A DNA stretch of 64,000 bases, from NCBI RefSeq assembly GCF_014192105.1, contig NZ_JACHXK010000002.1, positions 245,380 through 309,379 of the forward strand, given 5' to 3'. This DNA comes from Paenibacillus phyllosphaerae (lineage in GTDB: Bacteria > Bacillota > Bacilli > Paenibacillales > Paenibacillaceae). Shown piece by piece: positions 1 to 9,408 of this stretch; position 1 is the stretch's first letter; each line of letters opens with the position of its first letter. The notes beneath the pieces were generated by a model. It searched no databases and had not been told where the DNA came from. It saw nothing but the letters and a program-made list of their open reading frames with translations. The translations under genes were made by a program, and so were the position numbers.

Positions 1-2
1 TC

Positions 3-275
3 AAGCATCGAGGGGTGTGGAATCGCTTCATACTAAGCGATAAGCTGACGACCGAGGAAGGGTATGTCTCGAATATCAATCGGGTGGAGCTGATCGGGCG
101 CACAGGCGAGACGCTCACGCCGCTTCGTCCATCGGGAACGGTGGTTATTGACGGCAGCCGGGTAGATGTCGTCACTTCGGGCGAATTTATTCCGGCAGGG
201 TCGCGTATTGTTGTGCTGAAGGTGGAAGGGACGCGTGTCGTCGTGGCGACAGATACGAAGTCGAATCTGCTGTAA
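3..275 (+). CDS. NfeD-family membrane protease homologue, C-terminal part
   Basis: The 5' end lies outside the window; the reading frame is open from base 3. The visible 90 residues form a small beta-rich domain with the NfeD C-terminal OB-fold pattern: a GRTGETLTPLRPSGTVVIDG stretch followed by a VTSGEFIPAGSRIVVLKVEG stretch. In B. subtilis the NfeD protein YqeZ is encoded directly upstream of floA, exactly as here (27 bp to the floA start). The role of NfeD proteins with flotillins is thought to be membrane quality control. The family call is firm; whether the full protein carries the ClpP-like protease domain cannot be seen. Confidence 0.85.
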   Translation, partial: KHRGVWNRFILSDKLTTEEGYVSNINRVELIGRTGETLTPLRPSGTVVIDGSRVDVVTSGEFIPAGSRIVVLKVEGTRVVVATDTKSNLL

Positions 276-302
276 ATTGAATACATCTAGGAGGCGGTAC
301 AT

Positions 303-1292
303 TTGGATCCAATCGTAAGTATTATCATCATCGCGGTAATCGCGATCATTGTTCTATCGGTGTTCTTGAGTTTCTTCCCGATCATGCTCTGGATCTCGGC
401 GCTCGCTTCGGGCGTGCGGATCTCGATCATCACGCTCGTCGCGATGCGGCTGCGCCGCGTCATTCCAAGCCGGATCGTCAATCCGTTGATCAAGGCAACG
501 AAGGCGGGACTTGGCTTAACGATCAATCAGCTGGAAAGCCACTTCCTGGCAGGCGGTAACGTAGACCGAGTTGTCAACGCGCTTATCGCTGCGCAGCGCG
601 CGAATATCGAGCTGGTCTTCGAGCGTGCGGCTGCGATCGACCTGGCCGGACGAGACGTGCTTCAGGCCGTTCAGATGAGCGTTAATCCGCGCGTCATCGA
701 GACGCCGATCGTTGCTGCAGTCGCGAAGGACGGCATCGAAGTAAAAGTTAAAGCGCGCGTAACGGTTCGCGCGAACATTGAACGCCTCGTCGGCGGCGCC
801 GGAGAAGAAACGATCATCGCCCGCGTCGGCGAAGGTATCGTCACGACGGTCGGCTCCTCCAACTCGCACAAAGACGTTTTGGAGAATCCGGATTTGATCT
901 CACGTACCGTACTTGGCAAAGGGCTCGACGCGGGCACGGCCTTCGAGATTCTATCCATCGATATCGCGGACGTGGACGTAGGCAAGAACATCGGGGCGCA
1001 CTTGCAGACCGAGCAAGCCGAAGCGGACAAACGGATTGCCCAAGCGAAAGCGGAAGAGCGCCGTGCAATGGCCGTCGCGCAGGAGCAAGAGATGAAGGCT
1101 CGCGTCGTCGAGATGAGAGCGCGCGTCGTTGAGTCGGAATCGCAAGTACCGCTGGCAATGGCGGATGCCCTTCGTACGGGCAAGATCGGCGTGATGGATT
1201 ACATGAACCTGAAGAATTTAGAAGCGGATACCCAGATGCGCAATTCCATCGGGAAACCGGACGCATCTTCATCCGATAAAGATGAACACTAG
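303..1292 (+). CDS. floA: Flotillin-like protein FloA
   Basis: Scaffold of functional membrane microdomains. The 329-residue product has an N-terminal hydrophobic segment (about residues 3-45) that forms a membrane hairpin or helix, an SPFH/PHB-like middle domain (about 60-220), and a C-terminal Ala/Glu-rich helical stretch (about 235-300, repeated EA/AK patterns) used for oligomerisation. Length equals that of B. subtilis FloA (YqfA, about 331). It starts with TTG at 303, with an AGGAGG-type ribosome binding site 8-13 bases upstream. It follows the NfeD gene closely and is probably cotranscribed with it. Confidence 0.95.
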   Translation: MDPIVSIIIIAVIAIIVLSVFLSFFPIMLWISALASGVRISIITLVAMRLRRVIPSRIVNPLIKATKAGLGLTINQLESHFLAGGNVDRVVNALIAAQRANIELVFERAAAIDLAGRDVLQAVQMSVNPRVIETPIVAAVAKDGIEVKVKARVTVRANIERLVGGAGEETIIARVGEGIVTTVGSSNSHKDVLENPDLISRTVLGKGLDAGTAFEILSIDIADVDVGKNIGAHLQTEQAEADKRIAQAKAEERRAMAVAQEQEMKARVVEMRARVVESESQVPLAMADALRTGKIGVMDYMNLKNLEADTQMRNSIGKPDASSSDKDEH

Positions 1293-1343
1293 ATTTCTAT
1301 GGACGAAATAGACGGTTCAATCACCGTAGGAGGTGAGTAACGC

Positions 1344-1835
1344 TTGAACCAGCTCATTCAACTGCTGCTTGAGAATATTTATGTAGTCGTTATTGCTGCA
1401 GGTTTTCTCCTTTCGCTGTTGTCCAAGGCCCGCAAGTCCGGCAGGTCCCCCGTAAGAATGCCGAGCTTCGGGGGAAATCCTGGATCCGATTCGACGAGGC
1501 ATCATGATCGGTCTGATGAAGCAATGGAAGATCATTCCGATGGAATGAATCGCCCGCAAACTTGGGATCAGGTGCCGGGAGAAAACTCAGCCATGGCTTC
1601 CGAATACGGCGCCAGGCACGAGCGGCGGCCTTCGCCTTTCCAATCGGGAAGCGCATCTTCTTACGACGGATCTTCGTCCCGAATTAAGAGAGGAGCCGCG
1701 CCAGCTTCATCGTCAACTGAGCCGAAGGTCGAAGAGCCTGCCTTCCGCATGCCGGAACGCGATGAATTGCGCAAAGCGATCATCATGGCCGAAGTACTCG
1801 GTCCGCCGCGCTCTAAGCGCCCTATACGCCGCTGA
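1344..1835 (+). CDS. Small membrane-anchored low-complexity protein, function unknown
   Basis: I do not recognise this 163-residue protein. It opens with one hydrophobic helix (about residues 5-25, NIYVVVIAAGFLLSLL) and continues as a charged, Ser/Pro-rich region that looks disordered. A short conserved-looking tail (about 145-163) reads as a helix, ELRKAIIMAEVLGPPR, ending in basic residues. It starts with TTG preceded by AGGAGGTGAG. It sits between floA and yqfC, where B. subtilis has yqfB, but no sequence relation is visible. A terminator follows. A flotillin-associated role would be only a guess from position. Confidence 0.7.
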   Translation: MNQLIQLLLENIYVVVIAAGFLLSLLSKARKSGRSPVRMPSFGGNPGSDSTRHHDRSDEAMEDHSDGMNRPQTWDQVPGENSAMASEYGARHERRPSPFQSGSASSYDGSSSRIKRGAAPASSSTEPKVEEPAFRMPERDELRKAIIMAEVLGPPRSKRPIRR

Positions 1836-1863
1836 TTCGGCTGCGGCATTCCTGTGAATAGAT

Positions 1864-1931
1864 GAACGTCTTCTTGGCCTTTGGGCGCTTACAGCGCCTC
1901 TTAAGGTCCTAAGAAGGCGTTCTTTTTGTTT
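1864..1931 (+). terminator. Rho-independent terminator after the floA group
   Basis: GAACGTCTTCTTGG (1864-1877) pairs with CCTAAGAAGGCGTTC (1908-1922) with one or two mismatches; an inner GGCGCT/AGCGCC hairpin sits in the loop, and a T-rich run (1922-1931) follows. It separates the nfeD-floA group from the sporulation gene yqfC. Confidence 0.75.
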
Positions 1932-1944
1932 TGGGCCAAAAGCG

Positions 1945-1973
1945 TCATGAAACCGCCTCTGAGCGCATAGGTT
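1945..1973 (+). promoter_or_regulatory. Candidate sigma-E promoter for yqfC-yqfD
   Basis: TCATGAA at about 1945 and CATAGGTT at 1966-1973 lie about 14 bases apart, resembling the sigma-E -35 (TCATATT) and -10 (CATACAAT) pattern. In B. subtilis yqfC and yqfD are transcribed in the mother cell under sigma-E. The -10 match is imperfect, so this is only a candidate. Confidence 0.3.
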
Positions 1974-2006
1974 GGTACAGTACGGGAAGGGGGCAATGAG
2001 CCAACT

Positions 2007-2285
2007 ATGGGCCGCTTTAACCGCAAACTCCGCAAAATGGCCGCCGATCTGCTGGATTTGCCACAGGACGTCGTATTCGACCTGCCCCGGGTGACAATGA
2101 TCGGAGACCGCCAATTGTATATCGAGAACCATCGCGGTGTGCTTCATTTCTCAAGCGATAAATTACGGCTTGCGCTCAGCAAAGGCGAGCTTGAAGTTAC
2201 AGGGGACGGATTGGTCATTCGTACGATCTGGACCGAAGAAGTATTCATAGAGGGTCAAATCAAGCATATCGCCGTTCATGAATAG
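2007..2285 (+). CDS. yqfC: Sporulation protein YqfC
   Basis: A 92-residue soluble protein of the YqfC family, found only in endospore formers and expressed in the mother cell. The family pattern is visible: basic N-terminus, LDLPQDVVFDLPRVTMIGDR near residues 17-36, then IENHRGVLHFS and a C-terminal VFIEGQIKHI stretch. Its biochemical role is unknown; it is always next to yqfD and presumably assists it. The ATG at 2007 is the only good in-frame start; a GGAAGGGGG stretch upstream serves as ribosome binding site with slightly long spacing. yqfD follows 37 bp downstream. Confidence 0.92.
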   Translation: MGRFNRKLRKMAADLLDLPQDVVFDLPRVTMIGDRQLYIENHRGVLHFSSDKLRLALSKGELEVTGDGLVIRTIWTEEVFIEGQIKHIAVHE

Positions 2286-2322
2286 CCCTCGGCAATAAGA
2301 ACAGGTCAAAGGAGGAGAAGAG

Positions 2323-3516
2323 ATGAATGCCTCGTGGTTGCAATGGGTGCGCGGAATCGTAACGGTTCGGCTTCGCGGAAATCAGCTCGAAACACTCGTC
2401 AACCGCGCGCTGGCGAGCGGACTACAATTGTGGTCCATTAGCCGGACAAGCGGGGGGGAGCTTGTATGCAATGTGACGGTCGGGGATTTCTTCAGACTCC
2501 GTCCGTTGCTGAAGGAGACCGGATGCCGCATGCATGTCACGACGCGCAAAGGGATGCCCTTCTGGCTGAAGCGGGCGGAGAAACGCATTTTTTTTGGCGT
2601 AGGGCTTGTCTTGTTTTTCATCGGCATGTTCTTGCTCTCTTCTTTGATCTGGACGATTGAGGTAAAGGGCAATGACAAAATCTCCGAGGAGCATATCCTT
2701 GAAGTGGCCAAGCAGGAGGGGCTGTACCCGTTCCAATGGTCGTTCAAGCTGCCGGAAATCAGCGATCTGCAGAAGTCGATGACACGCGATCTGCCCGGCG
2801 CCGCATGGGTAGGCGTGGAGAAGCGGGGAACGAAGATTACGATTCAGGTCGTGGAGACGAAGACGCCGGATACGACGCCTCCGGTCGATCCGAGGCACAT
2901 TATCGCTTCCGCCGATGCGGTCATAACCGATATTCAGGCGGAGACAGGCCGTCCGGTCGTCAAACGCAACGAGAAGGTCAAGAAAGGCGACATCCTGATA
3001 TCCGGCATTCTCGGCGATGAGAATAATACGAAGAACGTGCCAGCGCAAGGGGAAGTAAGAGGGCTCGTGTGGCATGAATACAATATCACTTCCCCGTTGA
3101 TTCGGAAGGTACAAGTCTATACAGGCGAGACGAAGACCCGGTGGTACGGGATTGCATTCGGACGGGCATTGAAGGTAAGCGGCTTCGGCAAGGTGCCGTA
3201 TCAATTCTACGAGACGATCCAGCATGTCGAGCAGGCGGCATGGCGGACATGGGAGCTGCCGTTCGGACGTATGAAAGAGACGATCCGGGAGGTGCGCATC
3301 GACAAGGTGCCCGTCACTTTGGCGGAAGCCAAGAGCACCGGAATCACGCAAGCCAAAGCCGATATTCTGTCGAAATCAGGAGCCGATGCGGTTGTCAAAT
3401 CGGAAAACATTTTGCATGAAAAGACGGAGAATGGTAAAGTTTATATGAAAGTGCTTTTTGAAGTCGAACAGTCCATCGTGGCGGAGCAGCCGTTAGTTCA
3501 GATGCAAGGAGAATGA
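2323..3516 (+). CDS. yqfD: Sporulation protein YqfD (stage IV sporulation-like)
   Basis: A 397-residue mother-cell protein of the YqfD family, required for normal sporulation in Bacillus. The N-terminal part (about 1-80) is a soluble domain, one clear transmembrane helix follows (about 90-112, IFFGVGLVLFFIGMFLLSSL), and the rest is predicted outside the cytoplasm with a VKGNDKISEEHILEVAKQEG stretch that resembles a POTRA-like fold. Ribosome binding site AAAGGAGGAG precedes the ATG. It is coupled with yqfC and followed 6 bp later by phoH, as in B. subtilis. Confidence 0.93.
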   Translation: MNASWLQWVRGIVTVRLRGNQLETLVNRALASGLQLWSISRTSGGELVCNVTVGDFFRLRPLLKETGCRMHVTTRKGMPFWLKRAEKRIFFGVGLVLFFIGMFLLSSLIWTIEVKGNDKISEEHILEVAKQEGLYPFQWSFKLPEISDLQKSMTRDLPGAAWVGVEKRGTKITIQVVETKTPDTTPPVDPRHIIASADAVITDIQAETGRPVVKRNEKVKKGDILISGILGDENNTKNVPAQGEVRGLVWHEYNITSPLIRKVQVYTGETKTRWYGIAFGRALKVSGFGKVPYQFYETIQHVEQAAWRTWELPFGRMKETIREVRIDKVPVTLAEAKSTGITQAKADILSKSGADAVVKSENILHEKTENGKVYMKVLFEVEQSIVAEQPLVQMQGE

Positions 3517-3522
3517 GTATTT

Positions 3523-4488
3523 TTGCAGAATGAGACGAAGGTAGTGAAGATTCCGCTTGCCAATGCAGCGGAGGGGCTTGCACTTTTCGGCCCGCAGGAC
3601 AAGTTTTTGAGAGTTGTCCAAGAGCAAGTCAGCGCGGATATCATGTCCCGCGAAGCGGAGATTTCCATTACTGGACCGTCAGCTGAAGTCGATCAGCTGG
3701 AACAACTGTACACCGTGCTGCAGCAGTTGTTCAGAGGCGGATACACGCCTTCGGAACGGGATATTGTGTATGCGCTTGAGCTTGCAAGGACGCTGCAGGC
3801 AGACCAGCTGCTGGATCTGTTCAAGGCCGAGATCACGACGACTTTCCGAGGCAAACCGATTCGTGTCAAGACGATCGGGCAGCGCCACTACGTGAAGACC
3901 ATTAAGAAAAAAGACATCGTCTTCGGAGTCGGTCCCGCAGGTACGGGCAAGACGTATCTGGCCGTCGTATTGGCCGTCGCCGCACTGAAGGAAGGTTCCG
4001 TCAAACGGATTATGCTGACGCGCCCAGCGGTTGAAGCGGGCGAGAATCTCGGCTTCCTCCCAGGCGATCTGCAAGAGAAGGTCGATCCTTACTTAAGGCC
4101 GCTGTACGACGCGCTCCATGATGTGCTCGGTCCGGACCAGACAGCGAAGGCTTTCGAACGTGGGCTGATCGAGGTTGCGCCGCTAGCCTATATGCGCGGC
4201 CGTACATTGGATGATTCGTTTATTATTTTGGATGAGGCCCAGAACACGACCCCGGAGCAGATGAAGATGTTCTTGACCCGTCTTGGCTTCGGCTCTAAGA
4301 TGGTAGTCACCGGTGACGTTACGCAGATCGACTTGCCTCGCGGCAAGAAATCCGGGTTGAATGAAGCGACGCGCATTCTTAACAACATCGACGAAATTGG
4401 CTTCATTTATTTCTCCGAGCAGGACGTCGTCCGCCATTCGCTCGTCCAAAAGATTATTATGGCTTACAACGAAGACGCGGAAGAATAG
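3523..4488 (+). CDS. phoH: PhoH family ATPase (YbeZ type)
   Basis: Cytoplasmic P-loop ATPase of 321 residues, linked to RNA metabolism and functionally tied to YbeY, encoded two genes downstream. Walker A GPAGTGKT is at about residues 137-144 and Walker B IILDEAQN at about 234-241, with the family's LTRPAVEAGENLGFLPGD block between them. The N-terminal 110 residues are a KH-like extension typical of the PhoL/YbeZ group. The start is TTG at 3523, with AAGGAG (in the last codons of yqfD) 8 bases upstream; it is therefore translationally close to yqfD. A second, PIN-fused PhoH protein is encoded at 35123. Confidence 0.95.
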   Translation: MQNETKVVKIPLANAAEGLALFGPQDKFLRVVQEQVSADIMSREAEISITGPSAEVDQLEQLYTVLQQLFRGGYTPSERDIVYALELARTLQADQLLDLFKAEITTTFRGKPIRVKTIGQRHYVKTIKKKDIVFGVGPAGTGKTYLAVVLAVAALKEGSVKRIMLTRPAVEAGENLGFLPGDLQEKVDPYLRPLYDALHDVLGPDQTAKAFERGLIEVAPLAYMRGRTLDDSFIILDEAQNTTPEQMKMFLTRLGFGSKMVVTGDVTQIDLPRGKKSGLNEATRILNNIDEIGFIYFSEQDVVRHSLVQKIIMAYNEDAEE

Positions 4489-4660
4489 GCCGTACGCGGT
4501 ACATAGACCTCGCGTCTCGCACGAATTTTATAGTTGCCGCGCGGATCCCTTCGGGTTCATGAGTAAACTTACCGCGGTATAAATAAAGGGATAAGGGGCC
4601 TCTATGGGGCCCCTCAAAAGTTCCCTAGCAGGGGGATGTCCATCGCAGGAGGAGATCACC

Positions 4661-6862
4661 ATGTTGAGCAGCTGGAAGCACAGCCCGGCAATCCGCTCGG
4701 TACTGCTGCTTCTGTTTGTCGTATTATTTTATTTTTGTCTGGCTCCGCACGTGCTGCCGACGACCTATGACATTGAGCCGGGCAAGCGCAGCGACCGGAA
4801 TATCGAAGCGCCCGGTCCGATCGAAGATAAGAAAGCCACGCTTGAGGCGCAGGAGAAAGCGGCAGAGCTTGTAGAGCCGATTTACTCCATCGTTGCGCTT
4901 CGCGGGGAAGCGATGCTGGAGCAAATATTCACCCGGCTGGAGCAGCTGAATCAGGATGATCAGGTGACCGAGCAGAATAAGGTGAATATCTATCGCAGCG
5001 AGATTCCGCAATTCTATAACGACTACGTCGACAAGTTCGTCAGCAGTAACCGTGGTAATGAAATTTATAACGATACGCTGCTCGATGAGATGTCGCAGGT
5101 CGTAAAGGCGCAAGCTTATCGTCTGCCGGAAGAGACGTTCTACAAGCTTCCGAGCTTAACGGCGGCGCAATTGACGGAGATGCGCGCCGTAGCGATCGAT
5201 ATCGTCAAGAAATTGCTGCTCGATTCGCTTCGCGAAGCGGAGACGGCGCGCACGAAGGTAGCGGAATTGGTTAACGCGAGCACGTTGAGCGAACGCAAGA
5301 CCAGGGAGATCGTCCAGGAGCTGGCGCGGTTCTCCATCATGCCGAACAAGTTCCTTGATACCGAGGCGACGAATAAAGCAAAAGTGAAGGCCAAGGAAGA
5401 TACGCCGCCCGTCATGATCAAGCAGGGCGATATCGTCGTGCACAAAGGCGAGATGGTCACCCAGGAGCTGTATGACCGCCTGTCGACCTTCGGTTGGCTG
5501 CAGGATGAGAAGAACTATTGGCCGCAGTTCGGCCTCTTGCTCTTATCGCTTTTATTCGTGCTCGTCATCTACAGTTATTTGGAGAAGTATTCCAGCCTGA
5601 ACCGCAAAGGCGGGCACTATAATAACTCCCAGCTGGCGATGCTCGGCCTTATCTTCCTGCTGAATCTGCTCGCCATGGAGATCGTGCAGCTCACGCAGAC
5701 GGACACGATGCCTTATGTCGGCTACCTGGCCCCGACGGCCATGGGCGCGATGCTGATCGCTATTCTCCTAGATGCGCAGCTGGCGATAATGAGCACCTTT
5801 TTGTTCGCCATCGCGGCGAGCGTTATTTTCAACAATCAGTCCAACACGATCTTCGACTTCAACTTCGGGCTGGTTACGGCGGTCGTCTCGTTCGCGGCGA
5901 TCTTCGCCATCCATCGCGCAGGTCAGCGATCTACCATCCTGAAGGCGGGGATTATGGCCAGCCTGTTCGGTTCGGCTACCGTATTATCCATCATGATGCT
6001 CGGCGAGTTCCCTGCCAAGGAAGAGTTGATATTGACGGTGGCCTTTGCATTCGCGAGCGGATTAGTGACAGCTATCCTGGTTATTGGGCTTATGCCGTTC
6101 TTCGAGGTGACCTTCGGCATTCTATCTGCGCTGAAGCTGGTAGAGCTGTCGAACCCGAATCATCCGCTGCTGCGCAAGCTGTTAACGGAGACGCCGGGGA
6201 CGTACCATCACAGCGTCATGGTCGGCAACCTCTCGGAGGCTGCCGCCGAGGCGATCGGAGCCAACGGTCTGTTGTGCCGCGTCGGTTCGTTCTATCATGA
6301 TATCGGTAAGACGAAGCGCCCGAGCTATTTTATCGAGAATCAGACGAACATGGAGAATCCGCATGACCATATCGAGCCTAAGTTGAGCAAATCCATTATC
6401 ATCGCCCACGCCCGCGACGGGGTGGAGATGCTCAAGTCCTACAATCTTCCGAAGCCGATCCGGGATATCGCGGAGCAGCATCACGGCACGACGTTTTTGG
6501 CCTTCTTTTACCATAAAGCAATGAAGCAGGCGGAAGAGGAAGGCGTGGAGATCGACTTCACGGAGGACGATTTCCGCTACCCTGGCCCGAAGGCGCAATC
6601 GAAGGAAGCGGCCATTGTCGGCATAGCCGACTCGGTCGAAGCGGCGGTACGCTCGCTGCGCAACCCTTCGGTAGAGCAAGTTGAATCGATGATCAACAAA
6701 ATTATTAAAGGGCGCCTGGATGATGGTCAGCTCAGTGACTGCGACTTGACGCTGAAGGAGCTGGACACCATTGCCCAGACGCTGAAGGAAGCGGTTATCG
6801 GGATTTTCCACTCCCGCATTGAATACCCGGACGATGTGAAGTCAAAGGAGAAGCTAGCATGA
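4661..6862 (+). CDS. pgpH: 7TM-HD family c-di-AMP phosphodiesterase PgpH
   Basis: Membrane phosphodiesterase that hydrolyses cyclic di-AMP. The protein (733 residues) has an N-terminal transmembrane helix (about 11-27), a large extracytoplasmic domain (about 30-285), a seven-helix membrane core (about 290-490), and a cytoplasmic HD domain with HHSVMVGNLSEAAA and the metal-binding YHDIGK pair near residue 546. The chosen ATG at 4661 has AGGAGGAG 7 bases upstream; the frame is open from 4604 but lacks a site there. B. subtilis PgpH (YqfF) has the same place between phoH and ybeY. Its stop overlaps the ybeY start (ATGA). Confidence 0.94.
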   Translation: MLSSWKHSPAIRSVLLLLFVVLFYFCLAPHVLPTTYDIEPGKRSDRNIEAPGPIEDKKATLEAQEKAAELVEPIYSIVALRGEAMLEQIFTRLEQLNQDDQVTEQNKVNIYRSEIPQFYNDYVDKFVSSNRGNEIYNDTLLDEMSQVVKAQAYRLPEETFYKLPSLTAAQLTEMRAVAIDIVKKLLLDSLREAETARTKVAELVNASTLSERKTREIVQELARFSIMPNKFLDTEATNKAKVKAKEDTPPVMIKQGDIVVHKGEMVTQELYDRLSTFGWLQDEKNYWPQFGLLLLSLLFVLVIYSYLEKYSSLNRKGGHYNNSQLAMLGLIFLLNLLAMEIVQLTQTDTMPYVGYLAPTAMGAMLIAILLDAQLAIMSTFLFAIAASVIFNNQSNTIFDFNFGLVTAVVSFAAIFAIHRAGQRSTILKAGIMASLFGSATVLSIMMLGEFPAKEELILTVAFAFASGLVTAILVIGLMPFFEVTFGILSALKLVELSNPNHPLLRKLLTETPGTYHHSVMVGNLSEAAAEAIGANGLLCRVGSFYHDIGKTKRPSYFIENQTNMENPHDHIEPKLSKSIIIAHARDGVEMLKSYNLPKPIRDIAEQHHGTTFLAFFYHKAMKQAEEEGVEIDFTEDDFRYPGPKAQSKEAAIVGIADSVEAAVRSLRNPSVEQVESMINKIIKGRLDDGQLSDCDLTLKELDTIAQTLKEAVIGIFHSRIEYPDDVKSKEKLA

Positions 6863-7356
6863 GTATACAGTTGGATTGGAGCAACGACCAGGAGAAGGTC
6901 GAGATTACCGAATCGTTCATCTCGACCCTAGAGAAGGCGCTCGCGCTTGCTGCGGAAGCAGAGGGCATCGAACAGGGCGAAGTATCGCTCACCTTCGTCA
7001 CCGATGAAGAAATTCATAGCTTGAACCGGGAATATCGCGGCATCGACCGTCCGACGGACGTGTTGTCCTTTGCCATTCAAGAGTCCACGGATGAGGAACT
7101 CGATATCATTTACGAGGTCGAGAGCGAAGACGAGGCAATCCCGTTCGAAGGGATGCTCGGCGACATCATCATCTCGACGGAGCGCGCGGTCGTGCAGGCT
7201 GAGGAATACGGCCATAGCCTCGAGCGTGAACTCGGCTTCCTGTTCGTGCACGGATTCTTGCATCTGATCGGTTACGACCATCAGGACGACGAGAGTGAAG
7301 CGGTCATGACCCAGAAGCAGGAAGCGGTGCTCAGTCAGGTTGGTCTGAAGCGTTAA
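6859..7356 (+). CDS. ybeY: Endoribonuclease YbeY
   Basis: Zinc-dependent single-strand endoribonuclease involved in 16S rRNA 3'-end maturation and ribosome quality control. The signature HGFLHLIGYDHQDD supplies the three zinc ligands H131, H135 and H141. Length (165) fits the family. A 15-residue acidic insert around residues 75-95 precedes the conserved GMLGDIIIS strand. The ATG overlaps the pgpH stop by four bases and the stop overlaps the dgkA start, so the three genes are translationally coupled. Functional link to the PhoH ATPase upstream is well known. Confidence 0.96.
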   Translation: MSIQLDWSNDQEKVEITESFISTLEKALALAAEAEGIEQGEVSLTFVTDEEIHSLNREYRGIDRPTDVLSFAIQESTDEELDIIYEVESEDEAIPFEGMLGDIIISTERAVVQAEEYGHSLERELGFLFVHGFLHLIGYDHQDDESEAVMTQKQEAVLSQVGLKR

Positions 7357-7718
7357 TGCGCCAGTTTCTGCGCAATCTTGGCTATGCATTGGAAGGCGTG
7401 GGGTATGCAGCGCGTACGCAGCGGCATATGCGGTTCCATCTGTTTGCCGCTGCCGCGGTGATCGTACTAGGGAGCTGGCTCGGGTTGTCGCCCGGCGAGT
7501 GGATCGTGGTGGTTCTGCTAATCGCTGCCGTCTTGTCGGCCGAATTGATCAATACGGCCATCGAATGCGTCGTGGATCTGGTCAGCCCCGATTATCATAA
7601 GCTAGCCAAAGCGGCCAAGGATACTGCAGCCGCCGCTGTTCTTATAACAGCGGCGGCCGCCGTCGTTGTCGGGGCTATTCTATTTATCCCGCATCTGATG
7701 GACAAGCTGGGCCTATAA
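7356..7718 (+). CDS. dgkA: Diacylglycerol/undecaprenol kinase DgkA
   Basis: Small integral membrane kinase (120 residues, three hydrophobic helices) that in Gram-positive bacteria phosphorylates undecaprenol, feeding the wall lipid carrier pool. The family motif ELINTAIECVVDLVSPDYHK (about 67-86) and the following AKAAKDTAAAAVLI helix are intact, including the metal-binding glutamates. The stop of ybeY and the ATG share one base (TAATG). Same order as B. subtilis ybeY-dgkA-cdd-era. Confidence 0.95.
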   Translation: MRQFLRNLGYALEGVGYAARTQRHMRFHLFAAAAVIVLGSWLGLSPGEWIVVVLLIAAVLSAELINTAIECVVDLVSPDYHKLAKAAKDTAAAAVLITAAAAVVVGAILFIPHLMDKLGL

Positions 7719-7754
7719 TTTGGACTTATACGTAATTTTCGGGGAGTGAAGGAT

Positions 7755-8204
7755 ATGCTAAGCAAAGGAACGAAGGATACGCTGCCGCAAGAGTGGCAGG
7801 AACTGGCACAAGCCGCTATCGAAGCGAGCAAAAGAGCGTATGTGCCTTACTCGAATTTTCAGGTAGGCGCCGCGCTGCTCGACAGTACCGGGAATATCCA
7901 CTTCGGCTGCAACGTCGAGAACGGGGCCTACAGCCCGTCGAACTGCGCAGAGCGTACGGCGCTCTTCCGGGCGATTGCCGATGGGCATAAAGCGCGCTCG
8001 TTCAAGGCGATTGCCGTGACAGGCGATACCGCGGAACCGATCACGCCTTGCGGCGTATGCAGACAAGTGCTGTCCGAGCTGTGCGAACCGCATATGCCGG
8101 TATTATTGACCAATCTTAAAGGCGACTGGCAGTTGACCAACATGGTGGAACTGCTGCCTGGCGCTTTTTCATTGATAGACGAAAGGAATATGGAGAATAC
8201 ATGA
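7755..8204 (+). CDS. cdd: Cytidine deaminase
   Basis: Zinc enzyme that deaminates cytidine and deoxycytidine to uridine for pyrimidine salvage; homotetrameric in Bacillus. The active-site pattern is complete: NCAER with C64 and catalytic E66, and PCGVC with C99 and C102. The ATG at 7755 has GGGGAG 8 bases upstream; a GTG at 7746 is in frame but sits inside that site. The C-terminal [10 protein letters not shown] is family-typical. The stop overlaps the era ATG by four bases. Confidence 0.95.
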   Translation: MLSKGTKDTLPQEWQELAQAAIEASKRAYVPYSNFQVGAALLDSTGNIHFGCNVENGAYSPSNCAERTALFRAIADGHKARSFKAIAVTGDTAEPITPCGVCRQVLSELCEPHMPVLLTNLKGDWQLTNMVELLPGAFSLIDERNMENT

Positions 8205-9112
8205 CGCACGCAAACAAAAAAGAGCCTTTCCGTTCCGGCTTTGTCGCGATTATCGGACGGCCTAACGTAGGGAAATCGACGCTCATTAACGAAATGATCG
8301 GCCAGAAGATCGCGATTATGTCGGACAAGCCCCAGACAACGCGCAACAAAATCCACGGCGTATATACCGGGGATAACTATCAGATCGTATTCCTGGATAC
8401 GCCGGGCATTCATAAGCCGCAGCATAAGCTAGGCGACTTTATGAACAAATCGGCGGTCGGGACGCTTGGCGAGGTCGATGCAGCCCTTTTTCTCATCGAT
8501 GCGGCTGAAGGGCTTGGCGGCGGCGACCGATTCATTATCGAGCAGCTGAAGAAAGTGAATACGCCAGTCTTCCTTGTCATGAACAAAATTGACAAGATTC
8601 ATCCGGAGGCGCTGCTGCCGCTCATTACGCAGTATAAGGAATTGCATGATTTTGCGGAGATTATTCCGATCTCTGCGCTGCAAGGGAACAATATCTCTAC
8701 CCTGCTCACGGTTCTGACGCGTTACCTGCCGGAAGGACCGCAATATTATCCGGCCGATCAAGTGACCGACCATCCGGAGCAGTTCGTCGTCGCCGAGCTT
8801 GTTCGCGAGAAAATCCTTCATCTTACGCGCGAGGAGATTCCGCATTCGATTGCGGTCGCGATCGAGGATATGCGCGTTCAGGAGAACGGAGTCGTCTATA
8901 TCGGCGCCGTGATCTTCGTGGAGCGGGATTCGCAGAAGGGAATCGTCATCGGCAAGCAAGGATCGCTATTGAAGGAAGTCGGCAAGCAGGCGCGCCGCGA
9001 TATTGAGTTGCTGCTCGGTTCGAAGACGTTCCTGGAGCTATGGGTGAAGGTGAAGAAGGACTGGCGCAACCAGGACCGGATGCTGAAGGACCTCGGTTTC
9101 CGCAACGACTAA
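8201..9112 (+). CDS. era: GTPase Era
   Basis: Essential GTPase that binds the 3' end of 16S rRNA and helps assemble the small ribosomal subunit. GTPase motifs: G1 GRPNVGKS (19-26), G2 TTR near 46-48, G3 DTPG and G4 NKID; the C-terminal KH domain contains [21 protein letters not shown]. Length 303 fits the family. It shares four bases with cdd and is followed by the short gene yqzL and recO, the usual Bacillales order. Confidence 0.97.
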   Translation: MTHANKKEPFRSGFVAIIGRPNVGKSTLINEMIGQKIAIMSDKPQTTRNKIHGVYTGDNYQIVFLDTPGIHKPQHKLGDFMNKSAVGTLGEVDAALFLIDAAEGLGGGDRFIIEQLKKVNTPVFLVMNKIDKIHPEALLPLITQYKELHDFAEIIPISALQGNNISTLLTVLTRYLPEGPQYYPADQVTDHPEQFVVAELVREKILHLTREEIPHSIAVAIEDMRVQENGVVYIGAVIFVERDSQKGIVIGKQGSLLKEVGKQARRDIELLLGSKTFLELWVKVKKDWRNQDRMLKDLGFRND

Positions 9113-9215
9113 TGGTATAACGGCTTCTCGCATCCAATTTATGCTTGGCATAGGCTAAGGCGGATTATCCCATCCTAAGACCCTAGACAAGTTCCAATGA
9201 CGGAGGGGAATACGG

Positions 9216-9374
9216 GTGCGAGATTTTTCGTGGAAGTATTTTACACTGACCGGAGATGTGGATGCCTTTTTGCTCTATAAGGAAATGGATCAGTTCGCGT
9301 CCACTGAGGATGGCGTTACCTTAGATGAGGCTATCGAGTCAGCTGAACTGTCAGAGGGAGACGCGCTAACCTGA
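9216..9374 (+). CDS. yqzL: YqzL family mini-protein
   Basis: A 52-residue protein starting with GTG at 9216, preceded by GGAGGGG 8-9 bases upstream. It begins with R-D-F-S-W-K-Y-F and contains LTGDVDAFLLYKEMDQF, the pattern of the YqzL family, which in B. subtilis is also encoded between era and recO. Function unknown. The amphipathic middle and acidic end suggest a small soluble protein. It is too short for many gene finders. Confidence 0.85.
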   Translation: MRDFSWKYFTLTGDVDAFLLYKEMDQFASTEDGVTLDEAIESAELSEGDALT

Positions 9375-9408
9375 AGTAAGACGGCGCTTGTTGTAAGGGG
9401 AGAGGAAC

